From assembly GCA_028564925.1 (NCBI GenBank), contig CM053034.1:87274282-87338281 (forward strand): 64,000 nt of DNA, written 5' to 3'. This document shows, in pieces, positions 10,658 to 23,389 of the stretch (the stretch's first letter is position 1; each line of letters opens with the position of its first letter). This DNA comes from Lithobates sylvaticus. Lineage: Eukaryota; Chordata; Amphibia; Anura; Ranidae. A program made the translations under genes and the position numbers. Below the pieces are notes generated by a model. That model had not been told where the DNA came from, did no database searches, and worked only from the letters and a program-made list of their open reading frames with translations.

Positions 10658-12031
10658 AATCTCACCATACAAGCAATAGGCTGCTACCCAGTCTGTCCTG
10701 CACAGGGTACAGCATCCTCCCTAAGCAGCCTGGGAGTTTTATAGAGCTCAGAGTACTCAACCTGCTACATCTGAGCTTGTTAACCCCTCAGTGAGCCAAA
10801 CAGGCTCACTACACAGCACAAAAAGAAAACACGTGTGTATATAGCATGAATCTGGGACAAATACAGTATATCTCCCATCGTGGACAAAAAACATAGTTTT
10901 TCCTGGCTTCCTGTCACATACACCCCCCCCCCCTTCTTGTTTCAACCCTAGGGTTGGAACACAGGTTTCCAGGCATGCCTGCACATTGGGACAAAGCATC
11001 TGCATTCCCCATTTGGGATGAGCTGAATACCCTCCTGATTGGTTCGCAGCAGAACATGCGGACAGGCAAAAAGTTTGGCAGAACACACAAGCACCGTTAA
11101 AGTCTATGGGACATGAACATGATAAAACAAAAGTGCTAGTTTTAAAGTCTTATATGCAGGTTATTGTCATAAAAAGTGTTTGGGGACCGGGCCTGCCCCA
11201 GGGGACATGTATCAATGCAACATTTTTTTTTCAAAACAAAAGTTTTTTTGGCAGCAGTGATTTTTTAATGCTTAAAGTGAAACAATAAAAATTAAATATT
11301 TATTTAAATATTGTGCCTGGGAGGTGTCTATAGTATGCCTGTAAAGTGGAAAATGTTCCCGTGTTTTGAACAATATCACAGCAAAATGAAATTTCTAATG
11401 GAAAAATTGTCATTTAAAACTGATTGCGGCTGTAATGAATTGTCAGATCTCAGCAATATAGATAAAACTCATTGAAAAAAAAGCACGGGATCCCCCTAGT
11501 CCATTACCAGGCCCTGAATGTTAAGAGGAACCCCGAACCAAAATGTTTTTAAAAATTGCGTGGGGGTCCCCCAAAAATCCATACCAGACCTTGTATGGAT
11601 TTTAAGGGGAACCCTGCGCCAAAATAAAAAAAATGGCCTAGAGGTCCCCCCAAAATCTATACCAGACCCTTATCCAAGCAAGCAACTTGGCAGACCACAG
11701 GAAAAGAGGGGGGGAGAGAGCACCCTTCCCTCCTGAACCGTACCAGGCCATTTGCCCTCAACATAGGGAGGGTGCTTTGGGGTAGCCCCCAAAGCACCTT
11801 GTCCCCATGTTGATGGGGACAAGAGCTTCATCCCCACAACCCTTGCTCAGTGGTTGTGGGGGTCTGCGGGCAGGGGGGCTTATCGGAATCTGAAAGCCTC
11901 CTTTAACAAGGGGACTGCCAGATCCCTGCCTCCCCCGTGTGAATTGGTAACGGGGTATAAGTCCCCCCTACCATTTCACAAAAAAAGTGTCAAAATGTTA
12001 AAAAAGGCAAGACACAGCTTAGGACAAGGCC

Positions 12032-12475
12032 TTTATTTAAAAAAAAAAAAAAAAAATGTCCCACGATGTCCATTCATCTTCTTCTCTCCGACGGACAGAA
12101 TTTTTTTTAAAAATCTGTGGCCAATCCGCCTCCATGGGAGGCTCCAGTCGTGTGATGCTTCTTCGCCTTTGAGAGTTCTTATATAACTGAGGGCGCGGCC
12201 ACCCGGTTACGTAAACGGGTGACCTGCCCCTCTGACGCCATGGGGAAGCCATGGGGAAGTCCCCGTGGCATCAGAGGGAGCAGGGTCACCCGGTTATGTC
12301 ACCGGGTGGCCCGCCCTCAGTTATATAACAACTGTCAAAGGCAAAGAAGCGTCACGCGGCGGGAGCCTCACATGCAGGTGGATCGGTTGCTGATGTTTTT
12401 TTCTTTTTCGGTCCGTCGGCGGCGTGATAGAAGAAGATGAATGGACATCATGGGACATTTTTATTTTTTAATAAA
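12032..12475. promoter_or_regulatory. Divergent TATA / polyA core of copy B
   Basis: Leftward: TATATAAG complement near 12177-12184 and AATAAA complement at 12032-12037. Rightward: TATATAAC at 12322-12329 and AATAAA at 12470-12475, followed by CTGTGTCTTGTCC and a T run. Between the TATA boxes lies a GC-rich palindrome with GGTCACCC/GGGTGACC boxes. The two units are about 140-150 bp long and symmetric. Confidence 0.55.
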
Positions 12476-12632
12476 GGACTTGTCCCAAGCTGTGTCTTGT
12501 CCTTTTTAACATTTTGACACTTTTTTTGAGAAATGGTATTTTTTGATTTTGGCGCAGGGTTTCTGTTAAAATCCATACCAGACCTGAATGGTCTGGTATG
12601 GATTTTGGGGGGACCCCTGTGACATTTTTTAA

Positions 12633-13560
12633 CCACTTAAGCCCCGGACCATTTGGCTGGACGAAAACCAGAATACTTTTTGCGATTCAGCACTGTTGCT
12701 TTAACTGACAATTGCACGATCGTACGGCATGGCTCCCAAACAAAATTGACGTCCTTTTTTCCCCACAAATAGAACTTTCTTTTGGTGGTATTTGACCTCT
12801 GCGGTTTTTATTTTTTGCGCTATAAACAAAAAAAAAGCGACAATTTAGAAAAAAAAAGAGAATAAATATCCCCCAAAAAAATATAAAAAAACTTTTTTTT
12901 CCCTCAGTTTAGGCCGATACATATCTTTGGTAAAAAAAAAAAATTGCAATAAGCGTTTATTGATTGGTTTGCGCAAAAGTTATAGCGTCTACAAAATAGG
13001 GGATAGTTTTATGGCATTTTTATTATTATTATTTTTTCACTAGTAATGGCGGCGGTCAGCGATCTTTATCATGACTGCGACATTGTAGCGGACACATCGG
13101 ACAATTTTGACACATTTTTGGGACCATTGCCATTAATACAGCGATCAATGATAAAAAATTGCATTGATTACTGTAAAAATGTCACTGGCAGTGAAGGGGT
13201 TAACCTCTAGGGGGAGGGGGTAAGTTTGTCCTAGGGAGTGATTCTAACTGTCTGGGGGATGGGCTATGTGTGACACGACACTGATTGCTGCTCCCAATGA
13301 GAGGGAGCAGACGATCAGTGTCCTGTCACTAGGCAGAACGGAGAGATGCTGTATTAACATCGGCATCTCCCCGTCCTTCAGCTCCGTGACATGATCACAG
13401 GGAACCCGGCGGCCATCGAGTCTGCGGGTCCCATGGGCATGGTCACGGAGCTTGCGGCAGGCGCGCGTACAACGGAAAATTCAAAGTAACGTTCAGGTAT
13501 GTTACTTCGCCCAGCCATGCCATTCTGCTGACGTATATGTACAGAAGGCGGTCGGCAAGC
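12633..13560. mobile_element. TTAA-target non-autonomous DNA element (right end clipped)
   Basis: Starts with CCACTTAAGCCCCGGACC directly after TTAA (12629-12632) and runs to GGCGGTCGGCAAGC. It matches the complete copy at 59182-60149. Non-coding. The last few bases and the second TTAA are missing here, where the sequence passes straight into cassette repeat. Confidence 0.7.
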
Positions 13561-14989
13561 CTGAAGGGCCTGGTATGGATTTTAGGGGGACCCACATTTT
13601 TTTTTTTTTTTGGTTCAGGGGTTCCCCTTAATATTCATACCAGACCCAAAGGGCTGGATAATGGACTGGGGGTGGATCCCATGCTATTTTTTTTCAATTA
13701 GTTTTATCCATATTGCAGAGACCCGACTATTCATTACAGCCGCGATCAGTTTTAAATGACAATTTTTCCTTTAGAAATGTAATTTTGCTGTGGTATTGGT
13801 CTTAACACTGGACAAAATGTGCCACTTTACAGGCATACTATAGACACCCCCCAGGCACAATATTTAAAGGAATATTTCATTTTTATTTTTTCACTTTAAG
13901 CATTAAAAAAAAATCACTGCTCCCGAAAAAACTTCAGTTTTTATAAAAAAAAATGCATTTCTACTTGTCCCCTAGGGCTGGACCCAGGTCCCCAAACACA
14001 TTTTATGACAATAACTTGCATATAAGCCTTTAAAATTAGCACTTTTGATTTTTCATAATAGTGTCCCATAGACTTTAACTGTGTTCCGGAGCTTTTGAAT
14101 TTACCGCAAACACCACATATTGTTCGCTGTTCGGCGAACAGGCGAACACCCGAACATCTCGAACATCTCGAACATCAGGCTCATCCCTATTGCCCATTCT
14201 AACACAGGGGTGGTGCTTCACTGTAAAACTGAGCTCTTGAAGGGCCAAGAACCACCTATTTACCCTCCTATTGGTCTCCTTGTTTTGTGCCATCCACTTA
14301 AATGGAGCATGATCTGTTACCAGTTCAAAGTGTCTACCCAAGAGATAGTACTGGAGAGAATCTAAAGCCTATTTTATCACTAAACATTCTTTCCTAATGT
14401 TGGCATAATTTTCAATTGAGGTAAATGATGGGGTGTTCTTCCCCTCTTGAAAACCTGAGACAACACAGCTCCTAACCCAACATCTGATGCATTAGATCTG
14501 GACCACAAAGTCCCTTGAAAAGTCAGGTGAGTACAAAACTGGCTGACTACATAAGGCCTGTTTTAAGGCCTCAAAAGCTATTTCTGCTTCAGGGGTCCAT
14601 TCGATCATGACAGACTCTTTCCCTTTTGTCAAATTGGCAATAAAGCGGCAATAATAGCAAGCGATTCCTAAAAATGCTTGAACCTGCTTCTTGTTGGTGG
14701 GGCGTGGCCAACTTTGAATAGCCTCAACTTTGTTTACCTGGGGCTTGGTTATACATCTCCCAATGGTATATCCCAGATACTTATCCTCCTCTAGCCCAAT
14801 GGTATATGTTTTTGGATTGGCTGTAAACCCGGCTTTCCAGATAGAATCTAACATGGCCTGAAACTTTTGTAAATGTGAGTGCCAATCCTCACTATGGATG
14901 ATCACGTCATCTAGGTACACAGCAGCACAGGCTCAATGGGGCTGAAGGTTCTTATCCATCCCCCTTTGAAATGTGGCTGGAGCATTCTA

Positions 14990-16609
<1,620 letters not shown>

Positions 16610-16752
16610 TACATACCAAAAGGCATTCTTTGATACTGAAAAGACCCCTCTGGATTTACAAATTAAGTTTTTCCTTGGCCGATTCCAACATATACAGGCA
16701 TGTTCCTAGGCAACTAATCAGTTCATCTATGCGTGACATGGGATAAGTGTCA

Positions 16753-18866
16753 GAGCCAGTTCACACAGGGGCAACACGACTTCCAGCGTGACTTTTGGAG
16801 GCAACTTGGACACGACTTGAGTATGAATAACAGCGCGACTTGGGGCAACTTCAACACGACTTGGGGCGACTTACAACACGACTTTAAGTCGCCCCAGGCC
16901 AGGCGACTTTGGCCGTGGCCAATCACAGAATAATCAGCTCTCGAGGGGAAACTCAACGCCAAATTATAAAAATAAAAAAACGGCATGGGTTCCCCTCCAA
17001 GAGCATACCAGGCCCTTAGGTCTGGTATGGATTTTAAGGGGAAAAAATGGCGTGGGGGTCCCCCCAAAATCCATACCAGACCCTTATCCGAACATGCAGC
17101 CCGGCCGGTCAGGAAAGGGGGTGGGGACGAGCGAGCGCCCCGCCCCCGAACCATACCAGGCCTCATGCCCTCAACATGGGGGGGTGGGTGCTTTGGGGAA
17201 GGGGGGCACCCCACCCCAAAGCACCTTGTCCCCATTTTGATGAGGACAAAGGCCTCTTCCCGACAACCTTGGCCGTTGGTTGTCGGGGTCTACAGGCGGG
17301 AGGCTTATCGGAATCCTGGAGCCCCCTTTAATAAGGGGGCCCCCAGATCCTGGCCCCCCACCCTATGTGAATGAGTATGGGGTACGTCGTACCCCTACCC
17401 ATTCACCTGGTGAAAAGAGTCAATAAAAAAAACATTACACAGGTTTTTAAAGTAATTTATTAGGCAGCTCCGGTGGTCTTCTTCCGACTTCGGGGGTCTC
17501 TTCTGACTTCTTCACGCTCTCCGGCCTCTTCTCCACTCTCTCCGGTTCTTCTCCCGCTCTCCGACCTCTTCTCCCGATCTCCGGTTCTCCTTCCGGGCTC
17601 CTCTGCTATCTTCTTCCAGCTCTTTTACTAGCGGAGGAGCCCGGTCTCCTCCGTCCTTCCCTCTTCTCTCTTCTTCGGATGTTGACACAGCGCTCTCTCC
17701 CGCGTAAATGCCGTGTGCGAGGTGCGCGGCGACTTATATAGGCATGGGGCGTGGCCCGTATGACATCACAGTCCTGGGACTTGACGTCATAAAGGGACGT
17801 GGTCATCATGTGACATCACCTGGTGACCAGGCCCCATGCCTATATAAGTCGTCACGCACGTCGCACAAACCATTACAGCGGGAGAGAGCGTTGTGTCAAC
17901 ATGGGAAGAAGAGAGAAGAGGGAAGAAGGACATAGAAGACCAGGCCACCGCTAGTATAAGAGCTGGAAGAAGATAGCGGAGGAGCCCGGCATAAGAACTG
18001 GAGAGCGGGAGAAGAGGCCGGAGAGAGAGCGGAGGAGTCGGAAGAGACCCCGGAAGCCAGAAGAAGACCCCCGGAGCTGCCTAATAAATTACTTTAAAAA
18101 CCTGTGTAGTGTGATTTTTTTTATTGACCATTTTTTCCCTCTCATGAATGGGTAGGGGTATGATGTATCCCATACTCATTCACATAGGGTGGGGGCAGGA
18201 TCTGGGGACCCCCTTAATAAAAGGAGGTTCCCTGATTCCGATAAGCCCCCCCGCCCGCAGACCCCGACAACCAACGACCAGGGTTGTCGGGAAGAGGCCC
18301 TTGTCATCAACATGGGGACAAGGTACTTTAGGGTAAGGGGGGGCAGGGCGCCCCCTTCCCCAAAGCACCCACCCCCCCATGTTGAGGGCATGCGGCCTGG
18401 TACAGTTCAGGAGCGGGGGGCGCTCGCTCCTCCCCACCCCCTTTTCTGACCGGCCGGGCTGCGTGCTCAGATAAGGGTCTGGTATGGATTTTGGAGGGAC
18501 CCCCACGCCGTTTTTTCGGCATAGGGGGTTCCCCTTAAAATCCATACCAGAACTAAGGGCCTGATATGCTCTTGGAGGGGGAACCCATGGCGTTTTTTTT
18601 ATTTAAAATTTGGCGTGGAGTTCCATTGCCGATTCAATATAGATGGAGATCCGACTTGGAGGCGACTTCCATTGAAATTAATGGGTACAAGTCGCCTAGA
18701 AATCGGATTGAAGCCGTACAGGAACCTTTTTTGAAGTCAGAGCGACTGCTGTAGTGTACATTAAGACGGCTCCATTAACTAATATTTATTTTCTCAACAG
18801 CGCGACTTGGGGCGACTTGGGGCGACCTGAAGTCGGATCCCGGGTTGCCCCTGTGTGAACCGGCTC
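16753..18866. mobile_element. 2.1-kb palindromic transposon with divergent cassette (copy C)
   Basis: Ends GAGCCAGTTCACACAGGGGC (left) and GCCCCTGTGTGAACCGGCTC (right) are inverted. TCA is duplicated on both flanks (16750-16752 and 18867-18869). The whole Gmr1-like copy reads GGATAAGCATCAAACTT near 32680-32697, giving the empty site. Outer parts hold many GCGACTTGGGGC-type repeats. The interior (about 16930-18650) is one large inverted repeat around a centre near 17785. A 3-bp duplication suggests the PIF/Harbinger type, though TCA is not its usual TWA. No transposase. Confidence 0.82.
17456..18110. promoter_or_regulatory. Divergent promoter core with CRE and two outward polyA signals
   Basis: Two TATATAAG boxes face outward (17733-17740 on the minus strand, 17841-17848 on the plus strand), ~100 bp apart. 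Between them lie a perfect CRE, TGACGTCA (17782-17789), and TGACATCA-type half matches (near 17761 and 17811). A CATTACAGCG block follows the right TATA by 30 bp. Outward, each GAAGAA-rich unit ends in AATAAA (17456-17461 complement, 18082-18087). The right signal is followed by CCTGTGTAGTGTG and a T run, a textbook downstream element. Confidence 0.6.
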
Positions 18867-19852
18867 TCAAACTTAGTGATCTTATTCAAGTAATGAAAGT
18901 CATTACAAAACTGCCAACTTCTATCTAGTTTGGGCACTAACACAATAAGACTGGCCAAGTCACTATCTGACTCTTCTATAATCCCCAGCTCAATCATTTT
19001 ATTTTTACTTCTTGATGAATTGCCTCTCGCTTCTTGGATTCAATAAGGTTTCAACTTGACCCTTTCCCCTGGTTGGGTGATAATGTCATGTTGAATCCCA
19101 GACACCCAACCCAACAATTTAGAAAATGTATCATTATTACAGAGCATAAATTCTCTAGCTTCCTGTTGCTGAGTTTTGGACAGAGTCTCCACTATCCCAA
19201 CCTCAGCGATTACCAAGTTAGGCGAAGTGGGAGGTGGGGTAGTCTCAACGACCAAGGATTTCCTATCCTTCCATGGTTTTAGCAACCATGCATGATGTAC
19301 CTGCTCAGGTTTCCGTCTTTCTGGTTGGGTAATTTCATAATTCACATTGTCCATTTTTTCCAACACTTCATAGCGACCCTCCAATTTGGCTAGGAATTTA
19401 CTTGCGACAGTGGGAACCAACACCAACACCCTATTACCAGAGTAAAGAGAACAGACCTGGGCCCCATGATTGTAAATCCTCTGCTAAGCCAACTCAGCTG
19501 CACAATTCTGTCTTGCATTTGTGCCACATGTGCAATTACACTTCTATGCTAGGAACTCTCACTCACCATTATTTCCCTGGCAATGTCCAATAGCTCCCAT
19601 GAGTGCCTCCCATGCAGTAGCTCAAAAGGAGAGAACTCTCTCTGATAGCAAACATTAAATAAGGTAGTAGACAATCCCAATTCTTTCTGTTTCTCGACTA
19701 CCTTCCTTAACATTTGTTTTAATGTTGTTTTAAATCTTTCAACTAGTCTGTGGGTGATACACAGAAGTACGGTTTTGGGTCACTTTAAGAAGTGTGCAAA
19801 GCTTTTTGATTACTTAAGACATAAACAGGGTGCCAGTGTCAGCACTTCTTTA

Positions 19853-20070
19853 GGCTGGGTTCACACCTATGCGAATTGGATGCGGGTTTCACTGCATCCA
19901 ATTTGCATAGCAGGAGGATGTGACTGGCTCTCTATGGAGCCGGTTCACATATCTCCGCAGCAGGTCCGGTGCGATTTGCTGGAAAAACGTGTGCCCTTTT
20001 AGGTTTGTGATTGGACCTGAAACGGTGAACCCTGCTGTGCGGCGGATCTGGCGATGGTGTGAACCCAGGT
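19853..20070. mobile_element. PIF/Harbinger-like MITE, TTA target duplication
   Basis: GGCTGGGTTCACACC at the left and GGTGTGAACCCAGGT at the right, with TTA on both sides (19850-19852 and 20071-20073). The 218-bp unit is non-coding and has an internal inverted pair (GCATCCAATT and AATTGGATGC). It interrupts the integrase region of the Gmr1-like fossil. Confidence 0.85.
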
Positions 20071-21496
20071 TTAGGAATGCCAGACGGCTGAAAACCTGAA
20101 ATAGCTCTTTGGCAGAGGTGTTTCAGAGAGGAATCGCTTCTGGGTAACAGATGGCATAGTCCATTATCATCAAGATGTGCTGTGCCCTCTAGCGGAATTC
20201 AGCAAGGGATCAACCAAATCCATGGCGATCCTCTCAAAAGGGACCTCAATGATGGGCAGGGGAACAAAAGGACTACTGAAATGGGTGGAGAAATCTGACA
20301 CTCCGGACAGGAACAACAGTACATTTCCACTTCCTTAGTGATCCCAGGCCAATACAACCTCAGCGTGATTTTTTCTCAGGTCTTTTCAGCTCCTATATGT
20401 CCTCCAAGAATGTGCCCATGTGCCTTTTATAAGACCAACTTGCGGTAAGGTTTAGGCACCACCAGTATCTCAATCGTTTTCCTTGCCCTCTGTGACACCT
20501 GGTATAACAGGTACCTTTCCATGATGAAGTACGGGAGGGCAATCCTCTCATCGGGGTTAACTACTTTCCCATCTATTTTCACTACATTCTCCCGTGCCCT
20601 TAGCAATGTGGGGTCCTTGAATTGTTCAGTGGCAACATTTTATCTGTGTACCACTAAATCATCAAACACTAGAGGTTGCTGTTCCTCTTCTGAGGCTGCA
20701 GGCTCCTCTCTAGGCATTGTTGTTTCCCCTGCTAATGCTGACAAGGGAAACTCAGGAGAATCCACACATTGAGAGGATTCCCTAGGAAAACCCTTAGGCT
20801 CTGAAGAAACACTTAGTGGGGAATCTGGGCCATCCCAGAGCTCCCCAAATTTTGGGAAATCCCTTCCCACAATGATGTCATGTGGTAGTTGGGGAACCAG
20901 ACCCACCTGATGACACAGGTTACCCAGGGAAGTTTCAAAGAACACTGTTGCCACTGAATACAGGAGTGTTCCCATGTACACAAATGACCACCATTTTTCT
21001 AGGTTTCAAGGCTTTTTCTGCCACTAGTTCAGTTTTTACCAAGGTAGCCAGGCTGCCAAAATCCAACATTTTTATTATCTATACACGTTTTGCATAAAGG
21101 TTTCTCATTTCCTTTTACTGAAGCGCATGTAATGGTTGCAAATAGGGACTGACGTCTCTCTCTAAGAAAGTCACAGTGCGTTGGCTCATCAGCAACTGTA
21201 TAATCTGCTGCTACATGTTCCTCTTCTCGGCAGCGGTAACAAATTATCCTTCTGGCGAGCGTGGCCTTCACAGGCCACGCTTGCCAGAAATTAGAAGCAG
21301 TCCCCAAAGTGCCTTTAGCTTGCCCTTTTCCATTCTCTCCACCCCCATCCCTTGGTGCACTCTTACCCGTAGCTGAGGATGCACCGATCTTGGGGTGGAA
21401 AATCTGTGAGTCTTTAAGGGAATATGTAAGATTCTCAGTTGCTAGGTAGGGAGGGAGGGACGAATTACATCTCTTAACAAGTTCATCGAACATATC

Positions 21497-22477
21497 AATC
21501 TGAACAATTATGGAATTAAGTTTACGGTTAATGTGCATGAACAACAGGCTGTCTTCCTGGACTTGCATATTTTCAAGGATGGTGACAAACTTTTCACCAA
21601 AACCCATTTTAATAACACTGACAGGAATGGGTACATTCCCATTCAAAGTTGTCACCACCCACCAATGGAAGTCTGCGATCCCAAAGGGACAGTTTATCCA
21701 TATACACAGAAATTGTTCAATATTCAAGGATTATATAGACCAGACTGATGTGTTAATCCAACAGTTTTTGGATAAAGGCTATGCCTGTGACCAATGAGTG
21801 TTAGAGAGTCAGTAGGTCGAATAGACAGAGAGGCCCTCCTGGAAACCAAAGTAAAACAAGAAACCACATTAAACATCACGTTTATAATAGGTTTCAATAA
21901 ACAGTATAAACATCTTGAGAACATTTATTGAGAACAGAAGTATTGGCCGATTTTACAAAAAGACCCCACACTGAGGGAAATTTTACCAAATAGACCTAAG
22001 TTTATTTATCGTAGGGCCCCTGGACTCAGAACCAAATTAGTTAAAAACATACCTGATCCCCCTAATCAAGCAAAAACCACCATGTTTTATTTTAAAGGCT
22101 TTTACAGATGTGGCAAGTGTCTACCTTGTAGGAACACTTTGACTGCACCTAGAAAACGCACACATTTTAAATCAAACCAGACCCACAAAGAATATCCCAT
22201 AAATTTTTTTATCACATGCAGCACCAGGCATGTCATCTATGTGGAATGCAAGTGTGGGTTTCAATATGTGGGACGCACTTCCCGGACTTTGGCTATACGC
22301 GTTGGGGAACACATTGCTAATATACGCAATGGTTTCCCAAAACACAGCGTATCAAACCATTTTCTTCTAGTTCATGGTCGTGACCCCTCTTCTTTGTCTT
22401 TTTACGCTATTGATCACGTGAACAGGCATTGGAGGGGTTCAGACACGATAAAACATATTTCCCAAAATGAATCCTGA
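21497..22477 (+). pseudogene. Penelope-like element, RT end plus GIY-YIG endonuclease (5' truncated)
   Basis: Plus-strand coding blocks begin in the last RT segment (QQAVFLDLHIFKDGDKLFTK, then YIPIQSCHHP) and continue through a linker to a GIY-YIG nuclease at 22082-22477. There a zinc-binding CGKCLPCRN is followed by HVIYVECKCGFQYVGRTSRT, with the later R and EH residues of the family (RVGEHI). This RT-then-GIY-YIG order defines Penelope-like retroelements; the nuclease nicks the target DNA. The front two thirds are missing, and the junction with Gmr1 gag sequence is near 21497. At least one frame change separates the two blocks. Confidence 0.85.
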
Positions 22478-22779
22478 TGGATTTTTGAGCTCCAGACTCT
22501 CACCCCTCAGGGGTTAAATTGGTTGGTTGGTTTTCCCCTCACTTATGTTTTTTTCGATCTTCTTGGAGTTCTTCAATAGAAAGTAATTTGTAATTTTTTA
22601 TTTTTTTAATTCTTTATTTTTTATTTTATTGCATTTATCCCAGACTACCTAATTTTGGACAGTTAATACCTGTGGCCAGCAGGTGGCCGCCTAGTGGGCT
22701 GTAGCACAAGTGAACAATTCACATCCAGGATGGCTTTCGACCTGTCTATTAGGTTAATGTGTATAGATTAGTAGTACAA
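22478..22779 (+). other. Penelope 3' untranslated region, A/T rich
   Basis: No coding potential. T-rich (22590-22640), then a short GC-richer stretch with CCAGCAGGTGGCCGCC. It is read as the element's 3' UTR because it follows the nuclease stop codon directly. Confidence 0.45.
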
Positions 22780-22895
22780 GCCTACGACAACATTACCCTG
22801 AAAACACCCAATCTCGTCTGATCTCGGAGGCAAAGCAGGGTCGGGCCTGGTTAGTACCTAGATGGAAGACCGCCTGGGAATACCATATGCAAGCT
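22780..22895 (+). pseudogene. 5S rRNA-like sequence (pseudogene or SINE head)
   Basis: About 116 bp follow vertebrate 5S rRNA from its first base (GCCTACG) through CAATCTCGTCTGATCTCGG, AAGCAGGGTCGGGCCTGGTT and AGACCGCCTGGGAATACC, roughly 85% identical to Xenopus 5S by memory. The internal pol III promoter (A box, intermediate element, C box) is well kept. The 3' end (CATATGCAAGCT in place of the CAGGTGTCGTAGGC type) cannot pair with the 5' end, and no T-run terminator follows at once. It is therefore not a working 5S gene. A 5S-derived SINE or a retroposed copy inside the Penelope tail is most likely. Confidence 0.85.
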
Positions 22896-23389
22896 CACCA
22901 CTAGGAGTTGCTACATTGGTACACTAGCTGAGTTATATATTGTCCACATTGGGTGTTTTTATTAATGTTTTAGAATTTGCAATTATTTTACTGTATTTTC
23001 ATGATCAAGTTTAATTGTATTTATTAATCATATTTTTCAGATATGGTCTACACTGCTTAAATGCATTTGTAGTTAGATTGTAAGCAGTCCCAAGTTAACA
23101 GCAGGAAAATTAATGCTATTGGCTACGCTATAACGTGATCTATGTTGAAGGGATTTATGCCCTCAACCAAAATGGCGTAATTGTAACTTCCTGAGGACGG
23201 CCAATCTGATAGGCCGAAATGCATAGAGGTTGAGTCACGTGATCGTGACAACTTCTGCCCATACCTGGAAATCGAGCCCTTCACTGCATGAACTGATCAG
23301 GCAGATTTCACAGATGATATTTTTACCTGCTGTTCACTGCGGGTGCCAGAATATCAGGCACTCATACATGTGATTTGAAGCCTCCCATT
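22896..23389 (+). other. Penelope-type tail with a hammerhead-like motif
   Basis: A/T-rich sequence, then CTGAGGACGGCC and AGGCCGAAATGC at 23191-23222. Penelope-like elements are known to carry hammerhead ribozyme motifs in their terminal regions; here CTGANGA, a GGCC/GGCC stem and GAAA are in the right order. The stem I/III partners were not established. No coding sequence. Confidence 0.4.

Larger units (their letters stand above)
11013..14189. mobile_element. Foldback hAT derivative with palindromic cassette (copy B), complete ends
   Basis: The left end TTGGGATGAGC (11013) and right end GCTCATCCCTA (14189) are inverted. The flanks TTCCCCAT (11005-11012) and TTGCCCAT (14190-14197) are an 8-bp target duplication with one difference, as expected for hAT. 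The left arm is the inverse of the right arm over its whole length, so the element is built from two copies of one hAT 3' end around a central cassette (about 11500-12640). It has no transposase. A TTAA-target element (12633-13560) sits in the right arm. It inserted into the Gmr1-like fossil. Confidence 0.8.

Noticed and set aside
16985-17374. Pro/Gly-rich frames in the cassette arms, also at 18180-18545, 7592-7816 and 23774-23968
   Set aside because: They appear on both strands of an inverted repeat, differ between copies and lack any domain. They are shadows of GC-rich repeat DNA.
17911-17964. 17-codon Arg/Glu-rich ORF after the cassette promoter
   Set aside because: The ATG is not kept in the mirror arm or in the copy at 10088-10418 (CAACATCGG there), so a conserved peptide is unlikely.
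22780-22895. Functional 5S rRNA gene
   Set aside because: The 3' strand of the terminal helix is lost and no T-run terminator follows; many internal substitutions are present.
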